Source of the DNA: a virus
Reading direction: 5' to 3' (one strand)
DNA: 32,690 nucleotides
Virus record (IMG/VR): IMGVR_UViG_3300018045_000014
Span: 1 to 32,690 of that record
Shown: one piece after another, positions 23,270 to 29,240 of the stretch
Layout of the letters: each line of letters starts with the position of its first letter
Numbering within the stretch: the first letter of the stretch is position 1
Made by a program: the position numbers and the translations under genes
Notes under the pieces: model-generated
Told to the model about the DNA's origin: nothing
What the model saw: only the letters and a program-made list of their open reading frames with translations
Databases searched by the model: none

Positions 23270-23479
23270 TTACTTGCGGGATTTTCGATTATGGCGTTGC
23301 ATTTCTTGGTGAATGCAGTCTCCAGTTAGTGCGAACGATTGACGCGTTAATTCTGTTGATAGCTCAGACACGGAACCCGTGTATTTTCGAGCAGAAGACT
23401 TGGGTAAAGTTCTTGAGCCGATATAGTCGAACGCAAAAACATCTTTCACGCCTTGCATTAAGCTAGATTTATTTGACAT
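23270..23479 (-). CDS. hypothetical 69-aa partner of DUF2335
   Basis: This 69-aa basic protein (MSNKSSLMQGVKDVFAFDYI start) ends with HQEMQRHNRKSRK. No family is recognised and no membrane helix is visible. A FDYIGSRTL segment near residue 17 resembles DFIGSRKL in the early protein at 29241-29486. The stop is 6 bases before the DUF2335 start, so the pair is co-transcribed. The ribosome site is weak (GAGATAAGT). Confidence 0.55.
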   Translation of the reverse strand: MSNKSSLMQGVKDVFAFDYIGSRTLPKSSARKYTGSVSELSTELTRQSFALTGDCIHQEMQRHNRKSRK

Positions 23480-23650
23480 GTACTTATCTCAACTCACATT
23501 TAAAATTCATTAAGATCTTTGAAACAGCGATGATTACACCCTGTCATTTGACAACCTTTAAAGACAATTAAACCCCGAATAACGATGCATTAAACGAGGA
23601 TTTAATAAATTACTTGTGATTATCATAATTTGTTAACGAGTAACTGTCAA
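23480..23650 (-). promoter_or_regulatory. near-consensus sigma70 promoter and leader of the DUF2335 cassette
   Basis: Minus-strand TTGACA (23645-23650), a 17-base spacer, and TATGAT (23622-23627) make one of the best promoters in the window. The start should fall near 23615, giving a leader of about 135 bases that is AT-rich and contains the palindrome TGTCA-TT-TGACA (near 23541-23552), a possible operator. There is no ORF in this gap. The promoter lies just after the stop of the 66-aa gene. Confidence 0.72.
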
Positions 23651-23673
23651 AGCATTGAACCCTTCCTGTGTTC

Positions 23674-23874
23674 TCAATGTTGTAAGTGTTGTAGTTGTTC
23701 AAAGACGGGTTTTTCTATTTCTTCAAATAGCTCTAGGATGTGGCCGACTTGGTGTGGTTGTACGAGTTCGAGTGCAACTGGTGAGGTTTCGCAGGCTTGC
23801 AGTAAGCCGGTGAGGCCTTTGCGGGCATTGTGAATTTGCCATAGGCGGTCTATGAGTATGGTTTGATTAGTCAT
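23674..23874 (-). CDS. hypothetical 66-aa protein downstream of rha
   Basis: This 66-aa helical acidic protein (MTNQTILIDRLWQIHNARKG start, LELFEEIEKPVFEQLQHLQH end) has no recognised family. Its ATG overlaps the rha stop (ATGACTAA), so it is translated with rha and probably works with it. No membrane or metal-binding motif is visible. Confidence 0.6.
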   Translation of the reverse strand: MTNQTILIDRLWQIHNARKGLTGLLQACETSPVALELVQPHQVGHILELFEEIEKPVFEQLQHLQH

Positions 23875-24505
23875 GTGGTGCCTCCAAGTTAAATTCTCCT
23901 TGGGCGGCTTTATAACCGGTAATAAACAGGCTTATGAGTGCGGCACTGCGATTAAGTTGGCGGGCAATGGAGGCATTGGCGTGGCCTTTATTGGCAAGGG
24001 TGATAATCAAATCACGCTCGGTGGCATTGAGGGGCGCATTGTTTTTACGCGGGGCGCGTTTTTTGGGCAGACGCGCCGTCGCTAACTCTTCGGAGAGGTC
24101 AATGACTTTATTTTGCAGGGCAATGATTTGGTCTTTGTATTCGCAGAGCTGCTGGCTGGGGAGTTGGATTTCGGTGGACAGTTGGTCTTGCATGGCGTTA
24201 AAGGCGTTAATAAAATTTTCTTTCCATTCGGCCGCACGCTTGCCGGTAAAGCCCATGACGAGAAACATAAAGCCGTCTTTGGTGATTTCGTAAGCGGGTT
24301 GCATTTGGCCGTTTCCAGCCTTGTATTCAACCGGCGAAAAATTTCGCTGGTTAAAATCTTCCGAACAATCTAGGTTTTTGATTTTAGCCAAAACGTCTTT
24401 GTGAGGCTTCTGAAAGGCTTCGGCAATAATGGTGGTTGTGGTGGTGATTTTGTGGTCGTGGCGTGATACGAGTTGTGCAGGTTGCACTTTTAACGATGGG
24501 TTCAT
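23867..24505 (-). CDS. rha: Rha-family phage regulatory protein (antirepressor-like) with C-terminal HTH
   Basis: This 212-aa protein has the pRha domain in residues 12-108: FQKPHKDVLAKIKNLDCSEDF, NFSPVEYKAGNGQ, YEITKDGFMFLVMGFTGKRA, and FINAFNAM. A coiled-coil segment (115-145), a basic linker (KKRAPRKNN) and an HTH-like end (DLIITLANKGHANASIARQL) follow. Rha and related proteins act as phage regulators or antirepressors. GGAG lies 7 bases before the ATG. The Shine-Dalgarno is complementary to the loop of a C4-like RNA immediately upstream, so translation is predicted to be repressed by that RNA. Confidence 0.85.
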   Translation of the reverse strand: MNPSLKVQPAQLVSRHDHKITTTTTIIAEAFQKPHKDVLAKIKNLDCSEDFNQRNFSPVEYKAGNGQMQPAYEITKDGFMFLVMGFTGKRAAEWKENFINAFNAMQDQLSTEIQLPSQQLCEYKDQIIALQNKVIDLSEELATARLPKKRAPRKNNAPLNATERDLIITLANKGHANASIARQLNRSAALISLFITGYKAAQGEFNLEAPHD

Positions 24506-24512
24506 TTTAAGA

Positions 24513-24551
24513 CTCCGCTGTTATTACATTAAGTTCACCCTTGCTTCTTAC
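24513..24551 (-). promoter_or_regulatory. two C4 target sites at the rha ribosome site
   Basis: CAGCGGA (24514-24520), overlapping the rha GGAG, is the exact complement of UCCGCUG in the C4 hairpin loop (24585-24591). GTAAGAA (24545-24551) is the exact complement of UUCUUAC in the C4 junction (24572-24578). Two separate 7-base matches, one of them on the Shine-Dalgarno, follow the a/a' and b/b' scheme known for the P1/P7 C4 RNA. Confidence 0.75.
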
Positions 24552-24560
24552 GACAATGGG

Positions 24561-24645
24561 TGTTCGGGAGGGTAAGAACCTGTTCAGCGGATCAGGCTGG
24601 CTTATTCCCCATAAATGGGTCTTGTATTAAGCCAACTCCCGAACA
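24561..24645 (-). ncRNA. C4-like antisense RNA upstream of rha
   Basis: A 10-bp perfect closing stem (24636-24645 with 24561-24570, arm TGTTCGGGAG) encloses two hairpins. One is UUGGCUUA/UAAGCCAG (one U-G pair that only the minus strand can make), capped by CCCA-UUUA-UGGG. The other is CCUG/CAGG with loop AUCCGCUGAA. An unpaired junction UUCUUACC follows. Loop and junction are each complementary to sites near the rha start. This is the plan of the phage C4 RNA (P1/P7 c4), which represses antirepressor translation. I have not compared it with the Rfam model. Confidence 0.75.
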
Positions 24646-24677
24646 TTGTTTTTAATGTTATGCTCGGAGCTTGGATA

Positions 24678-24733
24678 CAAAAAAACCGCCGTACAGCGCA
24701 CCTGAAGCGTATTCAGGGTGTATTGGCGGTTTA
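24678..24733 (-). terminator. intrinsic terminator / attenuator upstream of the C4-rha unit
   Basis: AAACCGCC (24725-24732) pairs with GGCGGTTT (24683-24690), with an inner CACC-TGAA/TTCAGGTG stem, then a run of seven T on the minus strand. A sequence just upstream in the RNA (GCACCTGAGGCGTA, 24758-24771) is complementary at 13 of 14 bases to the inner 3' segment (24698-24711). Formation of that pairing would break the terminator, the classic attenuator arrangement. Confidence 0.75.
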
Positions 24734-24772
24734 TTGCTCCGCCGCTAAAGAGGTTACTACGCCTCAGGTGCT

Positions 24773-24800
24773 ATATTACGGTTTTTTTGCGGTGTGTCAA
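24773..24800 (-). promoter_or_regulatory. promoter before the attenuator and C4-rha unit
   Basis: Minus-strand TTGACA (24795-24800), a 16-base spacer, then TAATAT (24773-24778). Transcription would start near 24766 and read about 90 bases to the terminator at 24678. The spacer contains an 11-base sequence (24779-24789) that is an exact inverted copy of the terminator T-tract region (24678-24688). Confidence 0.55.
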
Positions 24801-24945
24801 ATTAGGTGCCCTTGACGCTTACTTTGATATAGCAAATAACAAAGCCGGGGCGGTAACGGTTGAGTCACAGTAGGAAGCTGCCTTAACTGCGGATGTTTTT
24901 TGTGCCACACCACCGTCCGCTGGGTGTGGGCTGCTGGTGCCGTTT
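24801..24945. other. noncoding segment after the 129-aa gene
   Basis: No ORF is supportable. CCACACC (24905-24911) and GGTGTGG (24923-24929) form a 7-bp hairpin without a minus-strand T-tract. TTGACG and AATAAC with a 17-base gap (from about 24812, plus strand) form a possible but weak plus-strand promoter that would read antisense into the 129-aa gene. Confidence 0.35.
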
Positions 24946-25335
24946 TTAGAAAATATCGTCACTTGACCATTCATCTATGACTTGAACGGTTTTAAACTCG
25001 TATTCAGCTTCTTTTGGTGTTTCATCAATCAATTTGTGCACCATATCCCTAGCGGCATCTAACTCTTTATATCCAGAATAAAACCGACCTGTGTAGACTT
25101 CCACAGCAGCAAAAACGTCTGGTGTTTGCTCCTTTTGCTTTTGTTCTTGAATGGCTTGGTATTCGATTTGTTGCAGCATCTCGGTAAATTCAACGTCAAT
25201 GAGTTCTTTAGGAATGGCGTTTAGGATTTTGTCCCATTGGTGTGCATTGAGTTTAAAGGTGGCTTTTTCATGCAGTTCAAAGTGTTCTGTGGTTAAGGCT
25301 TGTTTTTTTAAGGGTTCAAATGGGTCTGTTTTCAT
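24946..25335 (-). CDS. hypothetical acidic 129-aa protein
   Basis: This 129-aa, mostly helical acidic protein (MKTDPFEPLKKQALTTEHFE start) has a Gln/Glu/Lys-rich middle (QAIQEQKQKEQTP) and an acidic end (DEWSSDDIF). No family is recognised. It follows the RepA-like ATPase gene, with a 95-base gap holding a putative promoter and a cluster of GTTGTA motifs, so it seems to be separately regulated. The ribosome site is weak (AAGG 10 bases upstream). Confidence 0.6.
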   Translation of the reverse strand: MKTDPFEPLKKQALTTEHFELHEKATFKLNAHQWDKILNAIPKELIDVEFTEMLQQIEYQAIQEQKQKEQTPDVFAAVEVYTGRFYSGYKELDAARDMVHKLIDETPKEAEYEFKTVQVIDEWSSDDIF

Positions 25336-25336
25336 A

Positions 25337-25448
25337 GTTGTATGGCCTTTTGTTGGTTGTAAAGTGGTTTACAACTATCAAAGCCTTTATTTATAGGGCT
25401 TAGAGGTGATAGTTGTACAGTTGTAATGTATTAGTTCACAAGGTTGTA
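25337..25448 (-). promoter_or_regulatory. GTTGTA motif cluster and putative regulated promoter
   Basis: GTTGTA occurs at 25337, 25356, 25412, 25420 and 25443 on the plus strand and at 25370-25375 on the minus strand: six copies in 112 bases. TTGTAAA-GTGG-TTTACAA (25357-25374) is a perfect dyad. TACAACTATCA and TGATAGTTGTA (25370-25380, 25407-25417) are perfect 11-bp arms. Between them, a minus-strand promoter candidate reads TGTACA (25414-25419), 18 bases, TATAAA (25390-25395). Multiple operators or iteron-like sites for a DNA-binding protein are likely; the protein is not identified. Confidence 0.6.
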
Positions 25449-26318
25449 AACGATGTGTTTGCCTTGTTTTTCGCTAATCCAATAGAGTTCTTCATATTGA
25501 TCTAGGCGGTCACGCGCGGTTTTGTCGGTTTTTTCATAGCCCAGTTCAGCGAGTAGCGCGGTTTTATTAATGCTTGGTGTATTGGCTATGGCCGCTGTGA
25601 CTTCACTTACAAAGCCTCTTTCACTGGGTGACATACGTGCTTCATGGAGGTTGATTGGGTGCATGCTTAGATCGGCTGATTTTGTGCAGATGGCGGTGTC
25701 GACAATGCTGACTCGGTCTTTATCAATGGTGAGCAGGTGACGGATTTCATCTGCTTTTGATTCAAGCTTTTCAAGACGGTACATATTGTCGACCGAACCA
25801 CGAATGACATTGGAACCTGAGTAGTTGTTGCCGCTTTTGGTGGTGTGGTGCAACAGGATGATGGTGGCACCGGCGTCGCGAATTCGCTTGAGTTTTTTGA
25901 AGCCTGCTTGAGCCTTAGTGTCACTGGTAACATCGACGAACTCTATTAGAGTGTCTAGGAAAATTACCGTGTTTTCAAAACGGTTGTTGTAGGCTTGCTC
26001 TGCTAGGTGTTCTAGCATTAATTCTGGGTTTTCAGCGTCCCCACTGAGTTGGTAGTAGATATTAGGGCAAGGACGAATCAATTTTTTATGTAGCTCTCGC
26101 TGTTCTAAGGCTTCTCTTGAATTATCAAAATCCAAGTAAATAACCTTCATTGCCTGGTCATGTGCATGTTTTGCAATAGACGCGGCTAGCCAGCTTTTAC
26201 CGCTGCCTGGTGGCGAGTAAATAAGTGTGATGATGCGTTTGCCGATAAAGCCGTCGATTAGATATTCTGCTTTTTTCTCGAAGTCTTCGTATTTAAGTGG
26301 GTTTAAGAAATCAAACAT
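25431..26318 (-). CDS. RepA/RecA-fold AAA_25-type ATPase
   Basis: This 295-aa protein has Walker A YSPPGSGKS (residues 34-42), Walker B VIFLDT (118-123), a LLHHTTKSG segment (156-163) and RGSVD (173-177), the pattern of RSF1010 RepA-like hexameric helicases and AAA_25 ATPases. A winged-helix-like C-terminus (SINKTALLAELGYEKTDKTARDR) follows. The start at 26318 overlaps the mor stop as TAATG; a longer frame from 26390 would lie inside mor and is rejected. Mu uses host DnaB for replication, so a phage helicase-like ATPase right after mor is unusual. It might act in replication, recombination or defence. Confidence 0.8.
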   Translation of the reverse strand: MFDFLNPLKYEDFEKKAEYLIDGFIGKRIITLIYSPPGSGKSWLAASIAKHAHDQAMKVIYLDFDNSREALEQRELHKKLIRPCPNIYYQLSGDAENPELMLEHLAEQAYNNRFENTVIFLDTLIEFVDVTSDTKAQAGFKKLKRIRDAGATIILLHHTTKSGNNYSGSNVIRGSVDNMYRLEKLESKADEIRHLLTIDKDRVSIVDTAICTKSADLSMHPINLHEARMSPSERGFVSEVTAAIANTPSINKTALLAELGYEKTDKTARDRLDQYEELYWISEKQGKHIVYNLVN

Positions 26319-26752
26319 TATAGATTCAGGCTTTTTTGTTGAAATTTGCGTATGTTGCTGATGGCTTTGTAGACGGTGGTGTGGCTGCATTTGTATTTTC
26401 TGGCTAGGCTGCTGATGTTGTTGCCCGTGAATTCATTGGTGATGGCAATGTCTCGCAGAAACAGGCGCATTTTGTCATTGTGTGGCAGGTAAAAGGCGAC
26501 CCCTCCAAAGTAGTCGCCTATGGCGGTGACCATGGCGGCGGCAATTTTGTGGGTTTGCTGGGGCGTGAGGTCGGTCATGGTTTGCAGGGTGTAGCGGTGC
26601 ATTTCGTAAAACTCGACGAGTCGAGGGGCGTAGATGCGTTCCATGTCGTCGGGTTCTATGCCTTGCAAGTGGGTCATGACTTGGTCAACGGTGGCGTGTA
26701 TGTCGGTGCCAAAGAGGTCTTTTTGTTGGTCGCTTGTGTCAATTTGGCTCAT
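26318..26752 (-). CDS. mor: Mor-family middle transcription activator
   Basis: This 144-aa protein aligns by pattern with Mu Mor/C: an acidic N-terminus, DDMERIYAPRLVEFYEMHRYT (about 35-55), AAAMVTAIGDYFGGVAFYLPH (70-90), and a C-terminal HTH (NNISSLARKYKCSHTTVYKAI, 110-130). Mor activates the middle promoter and, in the same family, C activates late promoters. Only one such gene is seen, so it may serve both steps. AAGGA lies 7 bases upstream, and ATGA overlaps the previous stop. Confidence 0.92.
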   Translation of the reverse strand: MSQIDTSDQQKDLFGTDIHATVDQVMTHLQGIEPDDMERIYAPRLVEFYEMHRYTLQTMTDLTPQQTHKIAAAMVTAIGDYFGGVAFYLPHNDKMRLFLRDIAITNEFTGNNISSLARKYKCSHTTVYKAISNIRKFQQKSLNL

Positions 26753-27303
26753 GGTTTATTCCTTGTTTTACGAAATTTTGGGTTGTTTCGAATGGATTGC
26801 ATGGTCATTTCAGCAGCTTGAATGTTGGCGTCGTCTTTTTTGGGTTTGACCGTGGGCACGGGTTGTTTTCGGTGTTGTGCCTGTTGGCGTTTTTCTTCGA
26901 GCTTTTGTTCTTCTCGGGCTTCGGCACTGTTTTGTTTGGCGCTGATGATCTCGTAGAGGTATGCGTGGTTTTTTAATGGCAGTCTTAGGTCGTCGCTTTC
27001 GGCGCGCGCTAACATGACGGTAAAGCCTTCGTGCCAGAGTGCTTCTGGTGCATGCCAAATACGTCCGTGGCGTTCTATCCGTGCTCGGTCGATGTCGACT
27101 TTAAGCTGCTGCATGAGTTTGAGCGTTCGCTCCCAGCTCAGTGAACGTGTTGAAGGTCTAAACAGGCCAACATATCGCAGGGTTAAATAGCCTATTGATT
27201 TGGGCAGGTCTGCGGCTAATAAAACGGCTTTACGCGCGGCTTCTTCATTGGCAAAGTCTTGTAGGCTGGCGGAGTGGCCGCAGCGTGGGCAACGGAGTTT
27301 CAC
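26749..27303 (-). CDS. early protein with N-terminal Cys pair, Mu-like phage family
   Basis: This 184-aa protein starts at GTG (overlapping the gemA stop as GTGA, with GGAG 7 bases upstream). Residues 1-12 hold one CPRCGHSA zinc-ribbon-like pair. A YLTLRYVGLFRPSTRSLSWERTLKLM segment (about 39-64) recurs, by memory, in early proteins of B3/D3112-like transposable phages. The last 60 residues are charged and low complexity. A second Cys pair is missing, so a full zinc ribbon is not certain. The function is unknown, possibly nucleic acid binding. Confidence 0.65.
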   Translation of the reverse strand: MKLRCPRCGHSASLQDFANEEAARKAVLLAADLPKSIGYLTLRYVGLFRPSTRSLSWERTLKLMQQLKVDIDRARIERHGRIWHAPEALWHEGFTVMLARAESDDLRLPLKNHAYLYEIISAKQNSAEAREEQKLEEKRQQAQHRKQPVPTVKPKKDDANIQAAEMTMQSIRNNPKFRKTRNKP

Positions 27304-27731
27304 AATATCACTCCGTGGTCATTCGCCCAGCGCTTGAGTGACTCGATAATCATGCTGGCTTCTTGAATGTCCAAAAACTCAGGGCGCTGTTTTTTGCCAT
27401 GGGTCATACGCTTGATATAGCGACTAAGCGCGGTTTCACCTGCGTCATGTACAATGCCTTGCTGGTGCATGGTGATCCAACAGGCGCGAATCTTGTCTGC
27501 TTGAGTTTTCTTTTTGCCTGATTTGCGGCCTTTGTTCTTGGTTGATTTAGGCTTCCAGCCTAGTTCTTTCATGCGGTGCAACACAGCATGCTGACCATGA
27601 AAGTCCAGCTTTGAGGCTGACTCAACGTGAGCGACGTCCATCAACATCGCTCTATAAGCATCGTCGTCCATGCCAAGCTCTTTCTTGGCTATGTGTATCT
27701 TGGCTAAATTGGCTTGTCTTGCTTTGCTCAT
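27300..27731 (-). CDS. gemA: GemA-like early regulatory protein (DUF1018)
   Basis: This 143-aa protein has the GemA/gp16 pattern: NLAKIHIAKKELGMDDDAYRAML (8-30), SASKLDFHGQHAVLHRMKELGWKP (39-62), a Lys-rich linker, then KIRACWITMHQQG and the C-terminal QEASMIIESLKRWANDHG. In Mu, GemA modulates host gene expression and DNA topology. The start at 27731 has GAGGAA just upstream. It is preceded by a group of hairpins that may control its expression. Confidence 0.9.
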   Translation of the reverse strand: MSKARQANLAKIHIAKKELGMDDDAYRAMLMDVAHVESASKLDFHGQHAVLHRMKELGWKPKSTKNKGRKSGKKKTQADKIRACWITMHQQGIVHDAGETALSRYIKRMTHGKKQRPEFLDIQEASMIIESLKRWANDHGVIL

Positions 27732-27743
27732 AATTTCCTCAAG

Positions 27744-27857
27744 CACATAAAATTATGTGTTTTGTCATTTAATAAAGCGCTCTGAATTTGCCGTGTAATC
27801 AATAAAAAGTGAGTTTATTGACCCAGAACGCTTTATTAAATGGCCTGTTTACAGGCC
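27744..27857. repeat. three nested/adjacent inverted repeats before gemA
   Basis: The main repeat has 19-bp arms, CATTTAATAAAGCGCTCTG (27766-27784) and its inverse at 27824-27842, matching at 18 of 19. Inside it TCAATAAA (27799-27806) and TTTATTGA (27814-27821) pair. On one side CACATAA/TTATGTG (27744-27759) overlaps the gemA leader; on the other GGCCTGT/ACAGGCC (27842-27857) forms a GC-rich hairpin. No T-tract of terminator quality follows any of them on the minus strand. The gap has no ORF. Confidence 0.75.
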
Positions 27858-27868
27858 TTAAATGGGTA

Positions 27869-28123
27869 TTAAAGTTCAATTAAATGCTGTTTGAGAAGGT
27901 AGCCTTCCAGCTCCCAAATCTGACGAACGGCATCTTGTCTGGCCACCTGTTCACCGATTTCGGCATCAAAATCAGCCTGGTCTAAAGTGGCGCTTTTGCC
28001 AATGACGTGGTAGCCGTTTTCCAGTGTTAAGCAGCAGACCGTAACGGTGGTCTCGGGAAAGCGGTAGTAGTCTTCGTCCATAATCACGTTATTAATGTCT
28101 TGTGGGCTAAGTTTGTTTTTCAT
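27869..28123 (-). CDS. Gp49-like early protein
   Basis: This 84-aa protein matches the Gp49 family of Mu-like phages: VTVCCLTLENGYHVIGKSATLD (about 27-48), FDAEIGEQVARQDAVRQIW (52-70) and the LEGYLLKQ end. The start at 28123 has GGAGGAATT directly upstream and overlaps the previous stop as ATGA. Longer frames lack a ribosome site. The function is unknown. Confidence 0.85.
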   Translation of the reverse strand: MKNKLSPQDINNVIMDEDYYRFPETTVTVCCLTLENGYHVIGKSATLDQADFDAEIGEQVARQDAVRQIWELEGYLLKQHLIEL

Positions 28124-28296
28124 AATTCCTCCAGTGCATCCCAATTGCTGTTTTGTCTGTGCAGTTGTTCTTTTATGGCATTTAGTCGACGTTGCTTCTT
28201 AACCTGTTCGGGTTTTAATTTTGCGTTGACGGCTTGAATGTCTGTGGGTGGCTTGTAACTTTGTCTGAAAAATTCAGCCATGGGCAGTCGTTCCAT
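28120..28296 (-). CDS. 58-aa hypothetical early protein
   Basis: The reading frame from 28440 is open but overlaps DUF3164; the ATG at 28296 has GGAGGA upstream and gives 58 aa (MERLPMAEFFRQSYKPPTDI start). It is basic and helical with KPEQVKKQRRLNAIKEQLHR. No family is recognised. Tight spacing on both sides places it in the early operon. Confidence 0.65.
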   Translation of the reverse strand: MERLPMAEFFRQSYKPPTDIQAVNAKLKPEQVKKQRRLNAIKEQLHRQNSNWDALEEL

Positions 28297-28304
28297 GGTT
28301 CCTC

Positions 28305-28916
28305 CTACGCTTTGGCCAGATCGAGTGGAATGGGGTTCCATTTGTTGGCGTCTTCTGGATCTCGTTCGTATACACGTATGTACGTTTTTGACCCCGCGAT
28401 TTGTATGCTGTCGCTGATGGCGTCCATGGCTTTTTTCCATTTTGGCTCTCGGATGTCGAGTTTCATTAATCCGAAAATACGTGAGACGTTGATTTTGCCT
28501 TCTTTGTCGGTCTGAAAGGCGTGTTCTACCAGGGCTTTGATGTTGTCATTGGCACCTTCTGACCAGCTGTGTATGCACTCGTCAACGAGCTGTTTAGCGA
28601 CTTGCAGGCGCTCATCAAAGGTGATGGATTCACTGATTGCGCGCTGTACTTTGTAGCGGCCGTCGTAGCTGACCAGGGTGATATTGCCTTTCTTGCCCCC
28701 GATATGGGTGTCGTACTTTTCAGCGGACAGGTCAATGAAGGCTTCTATATCGCCAAACACTCGACCTTTGAATTGGTTTAATGAGGCGTTTAGCTCTTGG
28801 GCGTGACCAATAATCTCAAGCACGAGATCGTTGCGTGCGACATCAATATCTTTAACTAAAGATAAGGGCACAAAGTGGCCTTGTGCGTTTTGCATGTACT
28901 GTGTTTCATCTTTCAT
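28305..28916 (-). CDS. DUF3164 family protein
   Basis: This 203-aa protein fits the DUF3164 pattern of Mu-like phages: QNAQGHFVPLSLVKDIDVARNDLV near the start, HIGGKKGNITLVSYDGRYKVQRA (71-93) and a helical C-terminus (RIFGLMKLDIREPKWKKAMDAI). Many annotators call it a sulfate transporter by error. It is part of the early/semi-essential region; the biochemical role is unknown. AAGGA lies 6 bases upstream. Confidence 0.88.
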   Translation of the reverse strand: MKDETQYMQNAQGHFVPLSLVKDIDVARNDLVLEIIGHAQELNASLNQFKGRVFGDIEAFIDLSAEKYDTHIGGKKGNITLVSYDGRYKVQRAISESITFDERLQVAKQLVDECIHSWSEGANDNIKALVEHAFQTDKEGKINVSRIFGLMKLDIREPKWKKAMDAISDSIQIAGSKTYIRVYERDPEDANKWNPIPLDLAKA

Positions 28917-28926
28917 GATGTGTCCT

Positions 28927-29226
28927 TTAATGAAGCGTATTGGTTTCGATAGGGGTTCTTAGCCACGTTATAAGAGCTGTTTTTTTGGCATTTATAAACA
29001 GTTCAAGTAGGTAGTAAACTTCCCCGTTTTCTCTTATCTGGTAAGCTTTGTTTTCAGCTTTTTTACCCGCTATTTTGAAATCTCGAGGCGGTTCTTGAAT
29101 GGTAAAAACAGGCATGGCGGAATTCATGTTAAGCGCCTGTATGTCTAGCTTGTTTTCAACTAACCACGCTGCTGACAACTTGGCATTGTCAAGTTTGGTA
29201 AACAACTTCTGATATTTTTGGTTCAT
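28927..29226 (-). CDS. 99-aa hypothetical early protein
   Basis: This 99-aa protein (MNQKYQKLFTKLDNAKLSAA start) has a helical N-terminus. A beta-rich middle contains FTIQEPPRDFKIAGKKAENKAY and YYLLELFINAKKTALITWLR. No family is recognised. AGAGG lies 7 bases upstream. Its size and fold character recall the 102-aa protein between A and B, but no clear sequence match is visible. Confidence 0.6.
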   Translation of the reverse strand: MNQKYQKLFTKLDNAKLSAAWLVENKLDIQALNMNSAMPVFTIQEPPRDFKIAGKKAENKAYQIRENGEVYYLLELFINAKKTALITWLRTPIETNTLH

Positions 29227-29240
29227 GACGCGTCCTCTCT

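Noticed and set aside
24561-24790. Retron-like msr/msd RNA in the hairpin-rich stretch
   Set aside because: No reverse transcriptase gene is near, and the structures are better explained by C4 RNA plus an attenuator.
24615-24815. Plus-strand 66-codon frame over the C4/attenuator region
   Set aside because: It crosses hairpins and the promoter, has no ribosome site, and its composition is not protein-like.
26318-26390. N-terminal extension of the ATPase from the Met at 26390
   Set aside because: It would lie inside mor in another frame; the ATG at 26318 forms the TAATG junction seen repeatedly in this phage.
28297-28440. Upstream part of the frame ending at 28120
   Set aside because: It overlaps DUF3164 in another frame and has an Arg/His/Gln-rich composition typical of a shadow; GGAGGA marks the start at 28296.
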